A DNA stretch of 64,000 nt from Macrococcoides goetzii (GCF_002742385.2 NZ_MJBI02000002.1:248001-312000); one strand, 5' to 3'; counted from the stretch's first letter, positions 33,549 to 43,465 are shown. A program made the numbers and translations. Notes: generated from the letters alone by a model not told the origin.

Positions 33549-34400
33549 ATGATGAAAATAGGTTTTATTGGAACAGGTGTTATGGGACGTAGCATGGCGA
33601 GTCATTTAAACGAAACACTATATATCTATAACAGAACAAAAGAGAAAGCACAATCATTAATAGAAGCTGGCGCTGTGTGGTGTGAATCACCAAAAGCAGT
33701 AGCAGAACAAGCTGATATCGTATTCACGATACTTGGTTATCCTGTAGATGTTGAAGAAACTTATCTTGGTGAGAATGGATTAATTACAAACGGTAGCAGT
33801 GGTCAAATCTTCATTGACTGTACTACGAGTAGTCCTGAACTGGCTAAGCAATTATTTGAAGCGGGTCAAACAAAAGGAATTGAAGTGCTCGATGCACCGG
33901 TTAGTGGAGGCGATATCGGTGCCAAAAATGCCACGCTTTCTATTATGGTAGGTGGTAATGAAACAACGTTTAATCAAGTATATCCACTATTTGAACGCAT
34001 TGGTGCATCTATTGCATATTTTGGCGCTGCAGGAAGTGGACAGCATACGAAGATGGCGAATCAAATAGCAATCGCTTCTAACATGTTAGGTGTTGCAGAA
34101 AGTCTTTATTATGCAAAGTCAGCCGGGTTAGATGTTGAACGTGTACTTGAAACAATCTCGAAAGGTGCTGCTGGAAGCTGGTCATTATCAAACCTTGCAC
34201 CACGTATGTTAGTTGATGATTTCGCACCTGGTTTTTATACACATCACTTTTTAAAAGATATGAAGATTGCTTTAGAAGAAGCAGAGAAAATGAATATTCA
34301 ATTACCAGGTTTAGCACTTGCATATGAATTGTATGACAGATTATCTGATGAACTGAAGCAGACGACAGGCACACAAATTATCTATAAAAAATATCAGTAA
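33549..34400 (+). CDS. NAD(P)-dependent 3-hydroxyacid dehydrogenase family protein
   Basis: This 283-residue member of the beta-hydroxyacid dehydrogenase family (3-hydroxyisobutyrate or tartronate-semialdehyde reductase type) has the Rossmann motif IGFIGTGVMGRSMASHL (~residues 4-20). It also has the substrate loop DAPVSGGDIGA (~115-125) and the catalytic Lys in GSGQHTKMANQ (~168-178). The two adjacent ATG codons both suit the AGGAG site. It resembles B. subtilis YkwC. The physiological substrate is not evident. Confidence 0.85.
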   Translation: MMKIGFIGTGVMGRSMASHLNETLYIYNRTKEKAQSLIEAGAVWCESPKAVAEQADIVFTILGYPVDVEETYLGENGLITNGSSGQIFIDCTTSSPELAKQLFEAGQTKGIEVLDAPVSGGDIGAKNATLSIMVGGNETTFNQVYPLFERIGASIAYFGAAGSGQHTKMANQIAIASNMLGVAESLYYAKSAGLDVERVLETISKGAAGSWSLSNLAPRMLVDDFAPGFYTHHFLKDMKIALEEAEKMNIQLPGLALAYELYDRLSDELKQTTGTQIIYKKYQ

Positions 34401-34524
34401 AAGATATAAAAGAAAAGAAAATATTAATATTTAATGAAGTTGTGTGATATTAGGTGCTTTATTTGGATAAATCATGTAAAATTGCCTATTGTTAAGAAGT
34501 TCATATATGAATGGAGGAAAAGTC

Positions 34525-37500
34525 TTGATTAAGAAAATAATTGATTTTTCTTTGCATAATAAACTCGCTATCTGGTTGATGACATTAATTATTTTAGCAG
34601 CTGGGGTTTATAGTGCAACGAAGATGAAGATGGAAATGTTACCGAGTATGTCAACGCCGGTAATATCGATTACAACACCTTATCCAGGTGCTACACCTGA
34701 GGATGTTTTAGAAGGTATAACCGATCCGATTGAAAAGAAAGTTAAGAATTTATCAGGTGTAGAAAAAGTAACAAGTCAGTCTCTTGAAAACGCTTCTGCT
34801 GTAACGGTGCAATATAAATTTGGTACAGATATGGATGAAGCACAAAATGAACTGGAAAAGCAGATTGATAAAGTTGAGATGCCTGAAGGTGCTATGGATA
34901 AACAAGTATCTCAAATGTCGATGTACACTTTCCCGATTATCAGCTATTCAATATCTAGTGATAAATCAGATATCAAGACTTTAACAGAAAAGATAAAGAA
35001 AGATTTAGTACCTGAAATTGAAGGTATTGAAGGTGTAACAAACGTTACATTTTCAGGACAGGAAGTTGAACAGGTTGAACTTCAGTTTGACGACAAAAAG
35101 TTAAAAGCGAAAAAGTTAACAGAAGATAGTGTATTACAGTTTATTAAAGGTGCAACAATGGATGCACCACTTGGATTATATACTTTTGGGAATGATCTTA
35201 AAAGTATTATCGTAAATGGTCAGTTTACAAATGTAGAAGCATTAAAATCGCTTAAAATTCCGGTAACAGATAGCAGTGCCACTCAAAGTCAAACAGCACA
35301 AAGTCAGTCGGCACAAATGCCGCAAGATCCAGCAGCACAGAAGGCTATGATGGAAGCGATGAAAAATGCCAAAGTGCCAACTGTGAAGTTATCAGATGTA
35401 GCTGATATTAAAACAGTGCAAAGTCGTGAATCAATTTCTAAAACAAATGGCAAAGACTCATTAAGTGTGCAGGTCATTAAATCGGATGATGCTAACACTG
35501 TAACTTTGGCTAATGAAGTTAAGGAAAAAGTTAAGCAATTTAAGAAAGATAATCCAGATATGAGTACCGTTCTTATGATGGATCAGGCAAAACCAATTGA
35601 AGATTCAGTTAAGACAATGGCTGAGAAAGCGATTATCGGTGCAATATTTGCGGTTATTATGATCTTAGTCTTCCTGAGAAATATTCGTTCAACTTTAATT
35701 GCGGTTGTTTCTATTCCAATGTCTATTTTAATGGCGATGCTTATTTTAAAACAGATGGATATTTCACTTAACATTATGACGTTAGGGGCAATGACCGTTG
35801 CGATCGGCCGTGTTATTGATGACTCGATTGTCGTTATCGAGAATATATTCCGTCGTATGTCGCTTAAAGATGAGAAGTTAACAGGATTTGAATTAATCAG
35901 CAGTGCGACAAAAGAGATGTTTGTACCGATCATGAGTTCCACGATGGTTACTATCGCTGTATTCTTACCGCTTGCTTTAGTATCGGGTTCTATAGGTGAA
36001 ATCTTTAGACCATTTGCATGGACGGTTGTATTCGCATTACTTGCCTCACTTTTAATCGCAATTACGATCGTGCCGATGCTTGCCCATATATTCTTTAAGA
36101 ATGGTATTAAAGGTCATCACGATGATGAAGAAAAAGTCGGAAAGATTGCTGGATTCTATCGCAAGATATTAGAATGGTCTTTAAGACATAAAGCGATTGT
36201 ATCTGCATTAAGTGTGTTATTGCTTGTAGGTAGTCTATTCTTAACACCTTATTTAGGTACGTCATTTATTTCTACAGGTGAAGATAAGTTACTGGCATTA
36301 ACATACAAACCTAAACCAGGTGAAAAAGAAGAAGACGTTGTGAAAAAAGGTGAAGCAGTTCAGAAAATATTAGCTAAAAATGATAACGTTGTAAATACGC
36401 AATTCTCTGTTGGTGGGGAAAATCCATTCAACCCTATCGCATCTAATGATATGGCGATGATGGTAGAGTACAAGAAAGATACACCAAACTGGGAAGATGA
36501 AGCGGATAAAGTGTTATCGAAAATTGCTAAATTAAATCATGAGGGCGATTGGAAAAACCAGGACTTCGCAACAGGTGGTGCAACAAATGCGGTTACAGTA
36601 ACCGTAAATGGATCATCGACAGAAGCCATTCGACCAGTTGTTGAAAAGTTAGAAAAAGAATTAAAAGATGTAAAATCATTAACGAATGTCAATACGTCTC
36701 TTTCTGATAGTTATGATGCGTATACTTTAAAAGTAGATCATAATAAATTATCTGAGTTAGGTTTAACAGCTGGACAAGTTGCAATGACATTAAATCAACG
36801 TAGCGATGATAAAGTTGTAACGAAAGTTGGCGAAAAAGGACAATCAACGGAAGTTATCCTAACGAAGAAAAAAGAAGATAACTGGACGAAAGAAAAGTTA
36901 GAAAATACAAAACTTACATCACCATTAGGTAAATCAGTGAAATTAAGTGATGTTGTAAAGATCGAAGAAACTAAAACTTCTGACACGATTAAACGTGAAG
37001 ATGGTAATATTTCAGCATCCGTTGAAGGTAAAATCAAAGGTAAAGATGTAAGTAAAGCAACACAAGATGTAACAGAAAAGGTTAATGCCTTAAAACACCC
37101 TGATAATGTTGATGTTCACGTTGGTGGAACAAGTGAAGATATTGGAGAAAGTTTCTCTCAACTCGGGCTTGCAATGCTTGCAGCAGTAGGTATTGTTTAT
37201 CTCATCTTAGTATTAACATTTAAAGGTGGACTTGCACCACTTGCAATCCTATTCTCATTGCCTTTTACAATCATAGGCGTAATATTAGGACTACTAGCTT
37301 TTAAAGAAACTGTATCAGTACCATCTATGATCGGTATGTTAATGTTAATTGGTATCGTTGTAACAAATGCTATCGTATTAATTGACCGTGTCATTAACAA
37401 AGAGGCAGAAGGTTTACCGACACGTGAAGCGATTTTAGAAGCTGCAACGACTCGTGTACGTCCAATACTTATGACAGCACTTGCTACAGTTGGCGCATTA

Positions 37501-37698
37501 ATGCCGCTGTTATTTGGTGGAGATGGGTCAGTATTGATTTCTAAAGCGCTTGCTGTAACGGTAATCGGTGGTTTAGTATCATCTACGTTATTAACATTAA
37601 TCGTCGTACCGATTGTTTATGAATTATTGATGAAGATGCGTAATAAATTTACGGAAAGTAATGCAACAACAGAGCGAGTAACCGTTGTAAATAAATAA
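34525..37698 (+). CDS. RND-family efflux transporter (AcrB/SwrC type)
   Basis: This protein of about 1057 residues has the RND layout: one TM near the N-terminus, a large extracytoplasmic loop (~residues 30-340), six TM, a second large loop (~560-840) and five TM. The TM4 motif GAMTVAIGRVIDDSIVVIENIFR contains the proton-relay acidic pair. I chose the TTG at 34,525, because GGAGG lies 7 bp before it; the ATG at 34,507 precedes that site. Gram-positive relatives (SwrC/YerP, FarE) export lipopeptides or fatty acids. A Gln/Ala/Ser-rich low-complexity segment lies at ~residues 252-280. Confidence 0.9.
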   Translation: MIKKIIDFSLHNKLAIWLMTLIILAAGVYSATKMKMEMLPSMSTPVISITTPYPGATPEDVLEGITDPIEKKVKNLSGVEKVTSQSLENASAVTVQYKFGTDMDEAQNELEKQIDKVEMPEGAMDKQVSQMSMYTFPIISYSISSDKSDIKTLTEKIKKDLVPEIEGIEGVTNVTFSGQEVEQVELQFDDKKLKAKKLTEDSVLQFIKGATMDAPLGLYTFGNDLKSIIVNGQFTNVEALKSLKIPVTDSSATQSQTAQSQSAQMPQDPAAQKAMMEAMKNAKVPTVKLSDVADIKTVQSRESISKTNGKDSLSVQVIKSDDANTVTLANEVKEKVKQFKKDNPDMSTVLMMDQAKPIEDSVKTMAEKAIIGAIFAVIMILVFLRNIRSTLIAVVSIPMSILMAMLILKQMDISLNIMTLGAMTVAIGRVIDDSIVVIENIFRRMSLKDEKLTGFELISSATKEMFVPIMSSTMVTIAVFLPLALVSGSIGEIFRPFAWTVVFALLASLLIAITIVPMLAHIFFKNGIKGHHDDEEKVGKIAGFYRKILEWSLRHKAIVSALSVLLLVGSLFLTPYLGTSFISTGEDKLLALTYKPKPGEKEEDVVKKGEAVQKILAKNDNVVNTQFSVGGENPFNPIASNDMAMMVEYKKDTPNWEDEADKVLSKIAKLNHEGDWKNQDFATGGATNAVTVTVNGSSTEAIRPVVEKLEKELKDVKSLTNVNTSLSDSYDAYTLKVDHNKLSELGLTAGQVAMTLNQRSDDKVVTKVGEKGQSTEVILTKKKEDNWTKEKLENTKLTSPLGKSVKLSDVVKIEETKTSDTIKREDGNISASVEGKIKGKDVSKATQDVTEKVNALKHPDNVDVHVGGTSEDIGESFSQLGLAMLAAVGIVYLILVLTFKGGLAPLAILFSLPFTIIGVILGLLAFKETVSVPSMIGMLMLIGIVVTNAIVLIDRVINKEAEGLPTREAILEAATTRVRPILMTALATVGALMPLLFGGDGSVLISKALAVTVIGGLVSSTLLTLIVVPIVYELLMKMRNKFTESNATTERVTVVNK

Positions 37699-37713
37699 AA
37701 ACTAAAGAATTGG

Positions 37714-37742
37714 TTGACAATTCAAAATTTGAGTACTAATAT
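37714..37742 (+). promoter_or_regulatory. Promoter of the met operon
   Basis: A consensus TTGACA (37,714-37,719), a 17-bp spacer and TAATAT (37,737-37,742) lie just upstream of the SAM riboswitch. Confidence 0.75.
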
Positions 37743-37763
37743 AAATACCATATTAAAAATTAA

Positions 37764-37870
37764 ATATCTTATCCAGAGAGACTGAGGGAATTGGCCCTAT
37801 GACGTCTCAGCAGCGGGCTCTTACGAGTACTGTGCTAAATCCAACAAGCTATTATGCTTGATAGATAAGT
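37764..37870 (+). ncRNA. SAM-I riboswitch (S-box leader)
   Basis: The conserved S-box core is clear: CTTATCCAGAGAG, then GAGGGAATTGGCCC, then GACGTCTCAGCAGCGGGC, closed by a P1 stem (ATCTTAT with ATAAG). A following terminator gives transcriptional control: with SAM bound, the P1 stem forms and the terminator folds, so the transporter is made only when SAM (methionine) is scarce. Confidence 0.95.
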
Positions 37871-37882
37871 GACTCATATAAT

Positions 37883-37914
37883 ACGTCATTGCTATTAAGC
37901 AATGACGTTTTTTT
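37883..37914 (+). terminator. Riboswitch-controlled terminator
   Basis: ACGTCATTGC and GCAATGACGT form a perfect 10-bp stem around TATTAA with a T-run. It is the expression platform of the SAM-I riboswitch ahead of metN. Confidence 0.92.
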
Positions 37915-37942
37915 CTTTGGATAAGTAAGTGGAGGGAATATA

Positions 37943-38953
37943 TTGGCGATACAGTTTATTGATGTCAATAAGACATACAGAAGGAATGGTAAGACAACAC
38001 AAGCGTTAAAAGATATTTATCTAACGATTCCAACCGGAAAGATATTTGGACTTATTGGTTATAGTGGTGCTGGAAAAAGTACTTTGCTCAGAACAATAAA
38101 TTTACTCGAGAGACCTACGAGTGGTCAAGTGCTTGTCAATGATGTAGATATTACAACGTTAAACAAACAGAAACTACAAAAAGAAAGATTAAACATAGGT
38201 ATGATCTTCCAGCAGTTTAATTTAATCCAATCTAAGACAGTGGCGGAAAACATCGCATTCAGCTTAAAAGCAGCACATTTTCCGAAAAAACAGTATGATG
38301 CTCGCATTACCGAATTACTTAATCTTGTTGGACTAACCCATCGCCGTGATAGTTATCCAAGAGAGTTGTCTGGAGGACAAAAGCAACGCGTCGGAATTGC
38401 ACGTGCGCTTGCCAATGATCCGGAAATATTGTTGTGTGATGAAGCGACGAGTGCATTGGATCCAGAGACAACAAAAAGTATATTAAACTTGATTCGCGAT
38501 ATTAATCAGAAATTGGGGATTACAGTCGTTGTAATTACGCATGAGATGGATGTCATAAAAGAAATTTGTGATGAAGTGGCCGTAATGGATAATGGAGAAA
38601 TCGTGGAACATGCAGATGTATTTACTGTGTTTTCTAATCCACAAAGTGATTTAACAAGACACTTTGTAAATGATATCTATCATCTGGAATTACCAGATCA
38701 ATATACGAAATTAAATGATGAACATAAAGAAATTATTACGGTTAAGTTTATTGGAGATAGTGCAGAAAGTGCCTTTATCAATAATCTATATAAGAAATTT
38801 AACTGTGATATTTCAATAATTCAAGGCAGGATTGAATACATACAGAATCAGCCGATTGGAATATTAACATTTGAAGTTACAGGTGATATTGAAGAAAGAA
38901 TTGCTATAAATGAATACATAAAGAAATCGAACGGAATCGAGAGGGTGGCATAA
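37943..38953 (+). CDS. metN: Methionine ABC transporter ATP-binding protein
   Basis: This 336-residue ABC ATPase has Walker A GYSGAGKST (~residues 38-46), signature ELSGGQKQR (~140-148), Walker B ILLCDEAT and a C-terminal NIL regulatory domain (~265-336) that in relatives senses methionine. It uses a TTG start with GGAGGG six bases before. It energises MetI with MetQ. Control is by the S-box leader. Confidence 0.95.
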   Translation: MAIQFIDVNKTYRRNGKTTQALKDIYLTIPTGKIFGLIGYSGAGKSTLLRTINLLERPTSGQVLVNDVDITTLNKQKLQKERLNIGMIFQQFNLIQSKTVAENIAFSLKAAHFPKKQYDARITELLNLVGLTHRRDSYPRELSGGQKQRVGIARALANDPEILLCDEATSALDPETTKSILNLIRDINQKLGITVVVITHEMDVIKEICDEVAVMDNGEIVEHADVFTVFSNPQSDLTRHFVNDIYHLELPDQYTKLNDEHKEIITVKFIGDSAESAFINNLYKKFNCDISIIQGRIEYIQNQPIGILTFEVTGDIEERIAINEYIKKSNGIERVA

Positions 38954-39616
38954 ATGAGCGATAAATTTCAAACACTTTTACCAGAATTATATAAAGCATT
39001 TTTAGAAACGATTTTAATGTCTAGTATCGCAATTACACTCTCTGTTCTTATCGGATTACCACTTGGCATCCTTCTTTATTTAACACGCAATCAATTGCTA
39101 TTACCGAATGGACCACTTAACTCGATATTAGGATTTATCGTTAATATCATCCGTTCGTTTCCGTTTATCATTTTAATGGTAGCGATACTGCCATTTGCTA
39201 CCAAGATTGTTGGGCAGTCCCATGGTCCTTATGTTGCAAGTGTCGCTTTAACGCTTGCCGCTGTACCTTTATTTGCTAGACTTATTGAAACATCTTTAAA
39301 AGAAGTCGATAAAGGTGTCATTGAAGCATGTGTAGCTACTGGTGCATCTCTTAAACAAATTATAATGGACGTGTTAATACCAGAAAGTATGTCAGGGATT
39401 TTTCAGGCAATTACTTTAGCGATTATTAGCATACTAGCTTATAGTGCAACTGCTGGTGTTATCGGTGGCGGAGGTATTGGTGACCTTGCCATTCGATATG
39501 GATACTATCGTTATGACAACGTTACGATGATGGTAACAGTCATTATACTCATCATCCTTGTACAACTGATTCAAATTACTGGTGACTTTATCAGTAAACG
39601 TGTAGATAAAAGATAA
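38954..39616 (+). CDS. metI: Methionine ABC transporter permease
   Basis: This 220-residue permease has five hydrophobic segments and the permease loop EACVATGASLKQII (~residues 115-130) that docks on the ATPase. It begins immediately after the metN stop. It is a typical MetI-type binding-protein-dependent permease. Confidence 0.93.
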   Translation: MSDKFQTLLPELYKAFLETILMSSIAITLSVLIGLPLGILLYLTRNQLLLPNGPLNSILGFIVNIIRSFPFIILMVAILPFATKIVGQSHGPYVASVALTLAAVPLFARLIETSLKEVDKGVIEACVATGASLKQIIMDVLIPESMSGIFQAITLAIISILAYSATAGVIGGGGIGDLAIRYGYYRYDNVTMMVTVIILIILVQLIQITGDFISKRVDKR

Positions 39617-39700
39617 TAAGTAAAAACGAAAGATTAAAATAAAAAATATAAACGAAAATAATAAAAACCAAAAAATTAACGCAACGAAAGAAGGAAGAAT

Positions 39701-40543
39701 ATGAAGAATATAGTTATTTTTATATTGTCAGGCATCATCGTTATATTGTTATCCGGGATATTATTAGATAAAGGGAATCCGTTTGAGCGTCAAAATGCGG
39801 ATGTAAAAAGTACGCAAAGTAAAGATAAAGGCAAAGTTAGTATTGGTGCAACGAGTGGACCTTATGCTGATATGGTAAAGAAAGCAATTCAGCCTGGTCT
39901 TGAAAAATTAGGGTATACAGTAGCGCTCGTTGAATACTCTGATTACATTCAGCCGAATAAATCATTAGCAAAAGGTGATTTAGATGCGAATTTATATCAG
40001 CACATTGAATTTATGAAACAGTTCAATGCCCAAAATAAGACGAGTCTTGTTGCGACAGGACAAGTTCCAACTGCGCCGATGGGTATTTATTCTGGTAAAT
40101 ATAAATCATTTGATGAAGTACCTAATGGTGCAGAAATTGCAATTCCAAATGATCCGGTCAATGCAGCACGTGCTTTTAAGACATTAAAATTAGCACATCT
40201 TATAGATATTAAACCTGGGACAAACGAACTTACTATTTCAGAACGTGATGTCATTAACAACAAGAAAAATTTAAAGTTTATTGCAGTAGAAGCGGCGCAA
40301 TTACCACGTAGTAAAGATAGTATAGGATTATCGGCTGTTCCTGGTAACTTTGCATTAGCTTCTAAAATTGATTTAAAATCAGCATTACAGTTAGAGAAGA
40401 TGGATGAACATTATCGAAATCGTATCGTTGTTAACAAGAAGAATGAAAATAGTCAATTAACAAAAGATATTAATAAAGTAATAACATCTAAAGCCTTTGA
40501 TAAAGTAATAGATGAATCATTCGTTGGATTTGATAAACCATAG
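39701..40543 (+). CDS. metQ: Methionine ABC transporter substrate-binding protein without lipobox
   Basis: This 280-residue NlpA/MetQ-family binding protein has a mature part starting near residue 46 (VSIGATSGPYADMVK) with YIQPNKSLAKGDLDANLYQH, typical for methionine binding. Its N-terminal hydrophobic segment (~residues 4-22) ends in SGILLDKG and has no cysteine, so lipid anchoring by a lipobox is not possible; it should stay tethered by an uncleaved N-terminal helix. AAGGAAG precedes the ATG. Confidence 0.9.
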   Translation: MKNIVIFILSGIIVILLSGILLDKGNPFERQNADVKSTQSKDKGKVSIGATSGPYADMVKKAIQPGLEKLGYTVALVEYSDYIQPNKSLAKGDLDANLYQHIEFMKQFNAQNKTSLVATGQVPTAPMGIYSGKYKSFDEVPNGAEIAIPNDPVNAARAFKTLKLAHLIDIKPGTNELTISERDVINNKKNLKFIAVEAAQLPRSKDSIGLSAVPGNFALASKIDLKSALQLEKMDEHYRNRIVVNKKNENSQLTKDINKVITSKAFDKVIDESFVGFDKP

Positions 40544-40554
40544 GAGGCAGTGTA

Positions 40555-41715
40555 ATGGCATACACAAAAATATTAGAAACAATTCCGGAAAGTTATTTTG
40601 GTAAGACGATGGGACGTAAACTTGAAGTTGGAAGTAAACCGCTCATAAATATGGCGGTAGGTATTCCGGATAAACCAGTACCTGATAGCGTAATTCAAGC
40701 ATTGACTGAAAGTATTCAAGATCCACAGAATAATAAATACGGTGTGTTTAGAGGGAAAGAAACATTTAAAGCTGCAATTAAAAAGTTCTATAAAGACGTA
40801 TATGATGTTGAATTAGACCAGGACAAAGAAATTTGTATTTTATATGGTACGAAAAGTGGATTAGTACATCTACCGACATGTGTGATTGAACCGGGAGATG
40901 GTGTATTGTTACCTAATCCAGGATATACGGATTATTTAGCGGGTGTGAAACTTGCTAGAGGGGAACATTATGAGCTGAAACTGTATCCGGAAGATCATTA
41001 TTTACCTGATTTCGATAAAGTAGATGAAGCAAAACTTAATAACACAAAACTAATCTATTTAAATTATCCAAGTAACCCTACTGGTGCAGTTGCAACAAAA
41101 GCATTCTTTGATGCGACGATCAATCGTTTTAAAGACACAGATACAAAAATAGTGCATGACTTTGCATATGCTGCATTTGGGTTTGATGCAAAAAATCCTA
41201 GCATCTTGCAATCACCAGGTGCTAAGGATGTGGCGATTGAAATCTATTCATTATCTAAAGGTTTTAATATGTCTGGTGTACGCGTGGGATTTGCTGTAGG
41301 TAATGCAGAAATTATCGAGAACTTGAACTATTTCCAGGATCACACCCAAGTGGGTATGTGGGGTGCCATTCAGGACGGTGCTGTAGCGGCATTAGAACTT
41401 GGAGAACCGTTTTTAAATGAACAGAATGAATTATTTAAAAGACGTCGAGATAAAGTGACTCAAGCTTTAATTGAAGCAGATATTCCGTTTGAGCCGATGC
41501 AAGGTGGCATATTTATCTGGATAAAAGTGCCGGATGAATTTAATAGTGAAGAATATGTAGATTTCTTACTGAAGTCACAAAGTATGCTTACAACACCGGG
41601 ACTTCCGTTTGGAAGTTTAGGTGATCAATACATTCGTGTTTCACTTGCAGTAGATGATGCTCAAGTGGATGAATTTATTGAACGCATTAAAGAAACAAAT
41701 GTTCTTTATGAATGA
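40555..41715 (+). CDS. PLP-dependent aminotransferase in the S-box operon
   Basis: This 386-residue class I/II aminotransferase has the PLP lysine at about K235 in SLSKGFNMSGVR and NYPSNPTGA near residues 170-178. It begins 12 bp after metQ with AGGAGG before the ATG, so it is probably under the SAM riboswitch. The sequence recalls LL-diaminopimelate or aspartate/aromatic transaminases. The operon suggests a methionine-related step, such as transamination of ketomethylthiobutyrate, as an inference. Confidence 0.85.
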   Translation: MAYTKILETIPESYFGKTMGRKLEVGSKPLINMAVGIPDKPVPDSVIQALTESIQDPQNNKYGVFRGKETFKAAIKKFYKDVYDVELDQDKEICILYGTKSGLVHLPTCVIEPGDGVLLPNPGYTDYLAGVKLARGEHYELKLYPEDHYLPDFDKVDEAKLNNTKLIYLNYPSNPTGAVATKAFFDATINRFKDTDTKIVHDFAYAAFGFDAKNPSILQSPGAKDVAIEIYSLSKGFNMSGVRVGFAVGNAEIIENLNYFQDHTQVGMWGAIQDGAVAALELGEPFLNEQNELFKRRRDKVTQALIEADIPFEPMQGGIFIWIKVPDEFNSEEYVDFLLKSQSMLTTPGLPFGSLGDQYIRVSLAVDDAQVDEFIERIKETNVLYE

Positions 41716-41720
41716 TAAAA

Positions 41721-41751
41721 AAACAGGATGCTATTTTGGCATCCTGTTTAA
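41721..41751. terminator. Bidirectional terminator after the met operon
   Basis: AAACAGGATGC and GCATCCTGTTT form a perfect 11-bp stem around a seven-base loop, flanked by A- and T-rich sequence. It also serves the convergent small membrane-protein gene. Confidence 0.85.
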
Positions 41752-42068
41752 ATATATATGGCTATAATCACAATAACCATTAAAGCGATAACAAGTGAAA
41801 AGATATCTAGAATTCTTTTTGCTTTTGAATCATTAAATTTATGTTTATAAGCTGCGATTTCAATATTCATCAATAAACATATCGCAAGTAATGTAATCCA
41901 GAACTTCATATTTCCCGGGATATGCATTACAGATGTAAATATAAAGAAGCAATACCCTAAACCTAATATAATACGTAATATATTTAATATATTCAATTGA
42001 AGATGATAAATACTCGTGTAACTTACAATAAGATACATCAATGTGAACAAAGTGATTAAAAAAATCAT
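41748..42068 (-). CDS. Small membrane protein of unknown function
   Basis: This 106-residue protein has four hydrophobic segments. It overlaps the start-stop junction of the upstream MFS gene by 4 bp, which suggests coupled translation with that transporter. No family recognised. Confidence 0.6.
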   Translation of the reverse strand: MIFLITLFTLMYLIVSYTSIYHLQLNILNILRIILGLGYCFFIFTSVMHIPGNMKFWITLLAICLLMNIEIAAYKHKFNDSKAKRILDIFSLVIALMVIVIIAIYI

Positions 42069-43210
42069 ACTGTACGTCCTTTCTTAAAGTACATCAATAA
42101 GACGATTGTACCTATAACTGTCATTATAGCACCGAAATAAAATGGTGCATCAATTTGCTTTGATAAAATTCCGGTAAAAGCAAGTGGACCAAGAATACGT
42201 CCTAAGCTATCCATACTGTAACTGATAGAAGTGAGTTTACCCATGTTACTACGATTACCTTCTTTAGTCAGTCTGCTTGTAAGCAATGTTCTAACTAATG
42301 CGTTACCAGCCATTAGAAGTACTAAACATAGTCCTGCATACCATAAATTCATAGAGAACGGTAATAGGATAAATGCGATAATTGTTAATATCTGACCAGT
42401 AATAATTACGGGTTTTTCTTTTCCGTCTTTGACTTTACGCAAATAACCACCTTGAAGACCGACATTGATCAATCCACCAATCATAAAAAGAAGCCCCATT
42501 TGAGTAGTTGTGATATTTATTTTCTCAATTTCAAAGAGCTGGAAAGTACTTTCCATACCACTCATCGTAAACATAACGATAAAAGTTGAGATTAAGATGA
42601 GTATAATTTGTGGTGTCAGCATTTTTGAAGTACCTAGCTCAGTTTCTTTCGCACTGTTTCCGTGATAAGTTTCCTGTAAAGTTAGCATAGATAATATTGC
42701 AATTAGTACCAGTATTGCACTTGTGACAAAGTATGGTACCTGATAACTGATGCCGGATAACAAGCCACCAACTGCAGGACCGAAGATGAAACCAAGTCCA
42801 ATCATCATTCCCATGAGTCCCATATATTTATTACGTTCTTCTTCACTTGTCATATCACTCACCATGCTTGTTGTCGTTGAGAAACAAGCACCGGAGAAGA
42901 TACCACCTATAACACGTGCAGTATAGAGCATTGCCAGGTTATTGATAAAAAGACCGAACAAAAAGAAGCTTAATGTAAATCCGATAAGCCCGATGAACAA
43001 TATTTTTTTACGGCCAATTTTATCTGATAGGTATCCCCAGAATGGTGCTGCTAAAAATGAAAATATTGAATAACTGGCTAGCAATAATCCCATATGAAAT
43101 GCATTTAAGTGCATACTATGCACAAGTGCCGGGATTACAGGAATAACGATGCTGAAGCCAAAATATATAAAAAACTGAATTGCCATAAGTAATTTGATTT
43201 GTTTGTTCAT
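42065..43210 (-). CDS. MFS transporter (multidrug/tetracycline-type family)
   Basis: This 381-residue major facilitator has 12 predicted membrane helices. The motif A-like GYLSDKIGRKKILFIG occurs in loop 2-3 (~residues 59-74), and a motif C-like GPAVGG occurs in TM5, typical of drug:H+ antiporters of the NorA/TetA group. The substrate is not predictable. GGAGTGAC precedes the ATG. Confidence 0.82.
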   Translation of the reverse strand: MNKQIKLLMAIQFFIYFGFSIVIPVIPALVHSMHLNAFHMGLLLASYSIFSFLAAPFWGYLSDKIGRKKILFIGLIGFTLSFFLFGLFINNLAMLYTARVIGGIFSGACFSTTTSMVSDMTSEEERNKYMGLMGMMIGLGFIFGPAVGGLLSGISYQVPYFVTSAILVLIAILSMLTLQETYHGNSAKETELGTSKMLTPQIILILISTFIVMFTMSGMESTFQLFEIEKINITTTQMGLLFMIGGLINVGLQGGYLRKVKDGKEKPVIITGQILTIIAFILLPFSMNLWYAGLCLVLLMAGNALVRTLLTSRLTKEGNRSNMGKLTSISYSMDSLGRILGPLAFTGILSKQIDAPFYFGAIMTVIGTIVLLMYFKKGRTV

Positions 43211-43269
43211 AAAGTCACTCCAAAAAATTTAATACATATATTGTAACGAATAATAGTGGAAAAGAATAT

Positions 43270-43296
43270 AAAAAGTCACGGTTTTTTACCGTGACA
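43270..43296 (-). terminator. Terminator after the SE1561-family gene (minus strand)
   Basis: GTCACGG and CCGTGAC form a perfect 7-bp stem around a T-rich loop, with a T-run on the minus strand. Confidence 0.8.
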
Positions 43297-43303
43297 GATC
43301 GAA

Positions 43304-43462
43304 TTACATTTTATCGCGTGTTTTCTGTATTGCTTTTTCGATTTCAACAAGCTTTTGTTCTAATTTAGGTGAAGATTGCCCGGTCGATTCAACCTTCTCT
43401 AAATCGTTTTGTATTCTTATATATTCTTCTTTAAGTTCTAATAATTGTTGTTCTAAATTCAT
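43304..43462 (-). CDS. SE1561-family small protein
   Basis: This short gene encodes 52 residues, beginning MNLEQQLLELKEEY and ending KTRDKM. It is a charged coiled-coil-like protein that matches the SE1561 family found across staphylococci. AGGAAG precedes the ATG. It lies only 3 bp after the GyrI-like gene in the same direction and ends at a terminator. Function unknown. Confidence 0.75.
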   Translation of the reverse strand: MNLEQQLLELKEEYIRIQNDLEKVESTGQSSPKLEQKLVEIEKAIQKTRDKM

Positions 43463-43465
43463 TAT

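Noticed and set aside
37764-37914. T-box leader
   Set aside because: The core motifs are those of the SAM-I riboswitch and the T-box AGGGTGGNACCGCG signature is absent.
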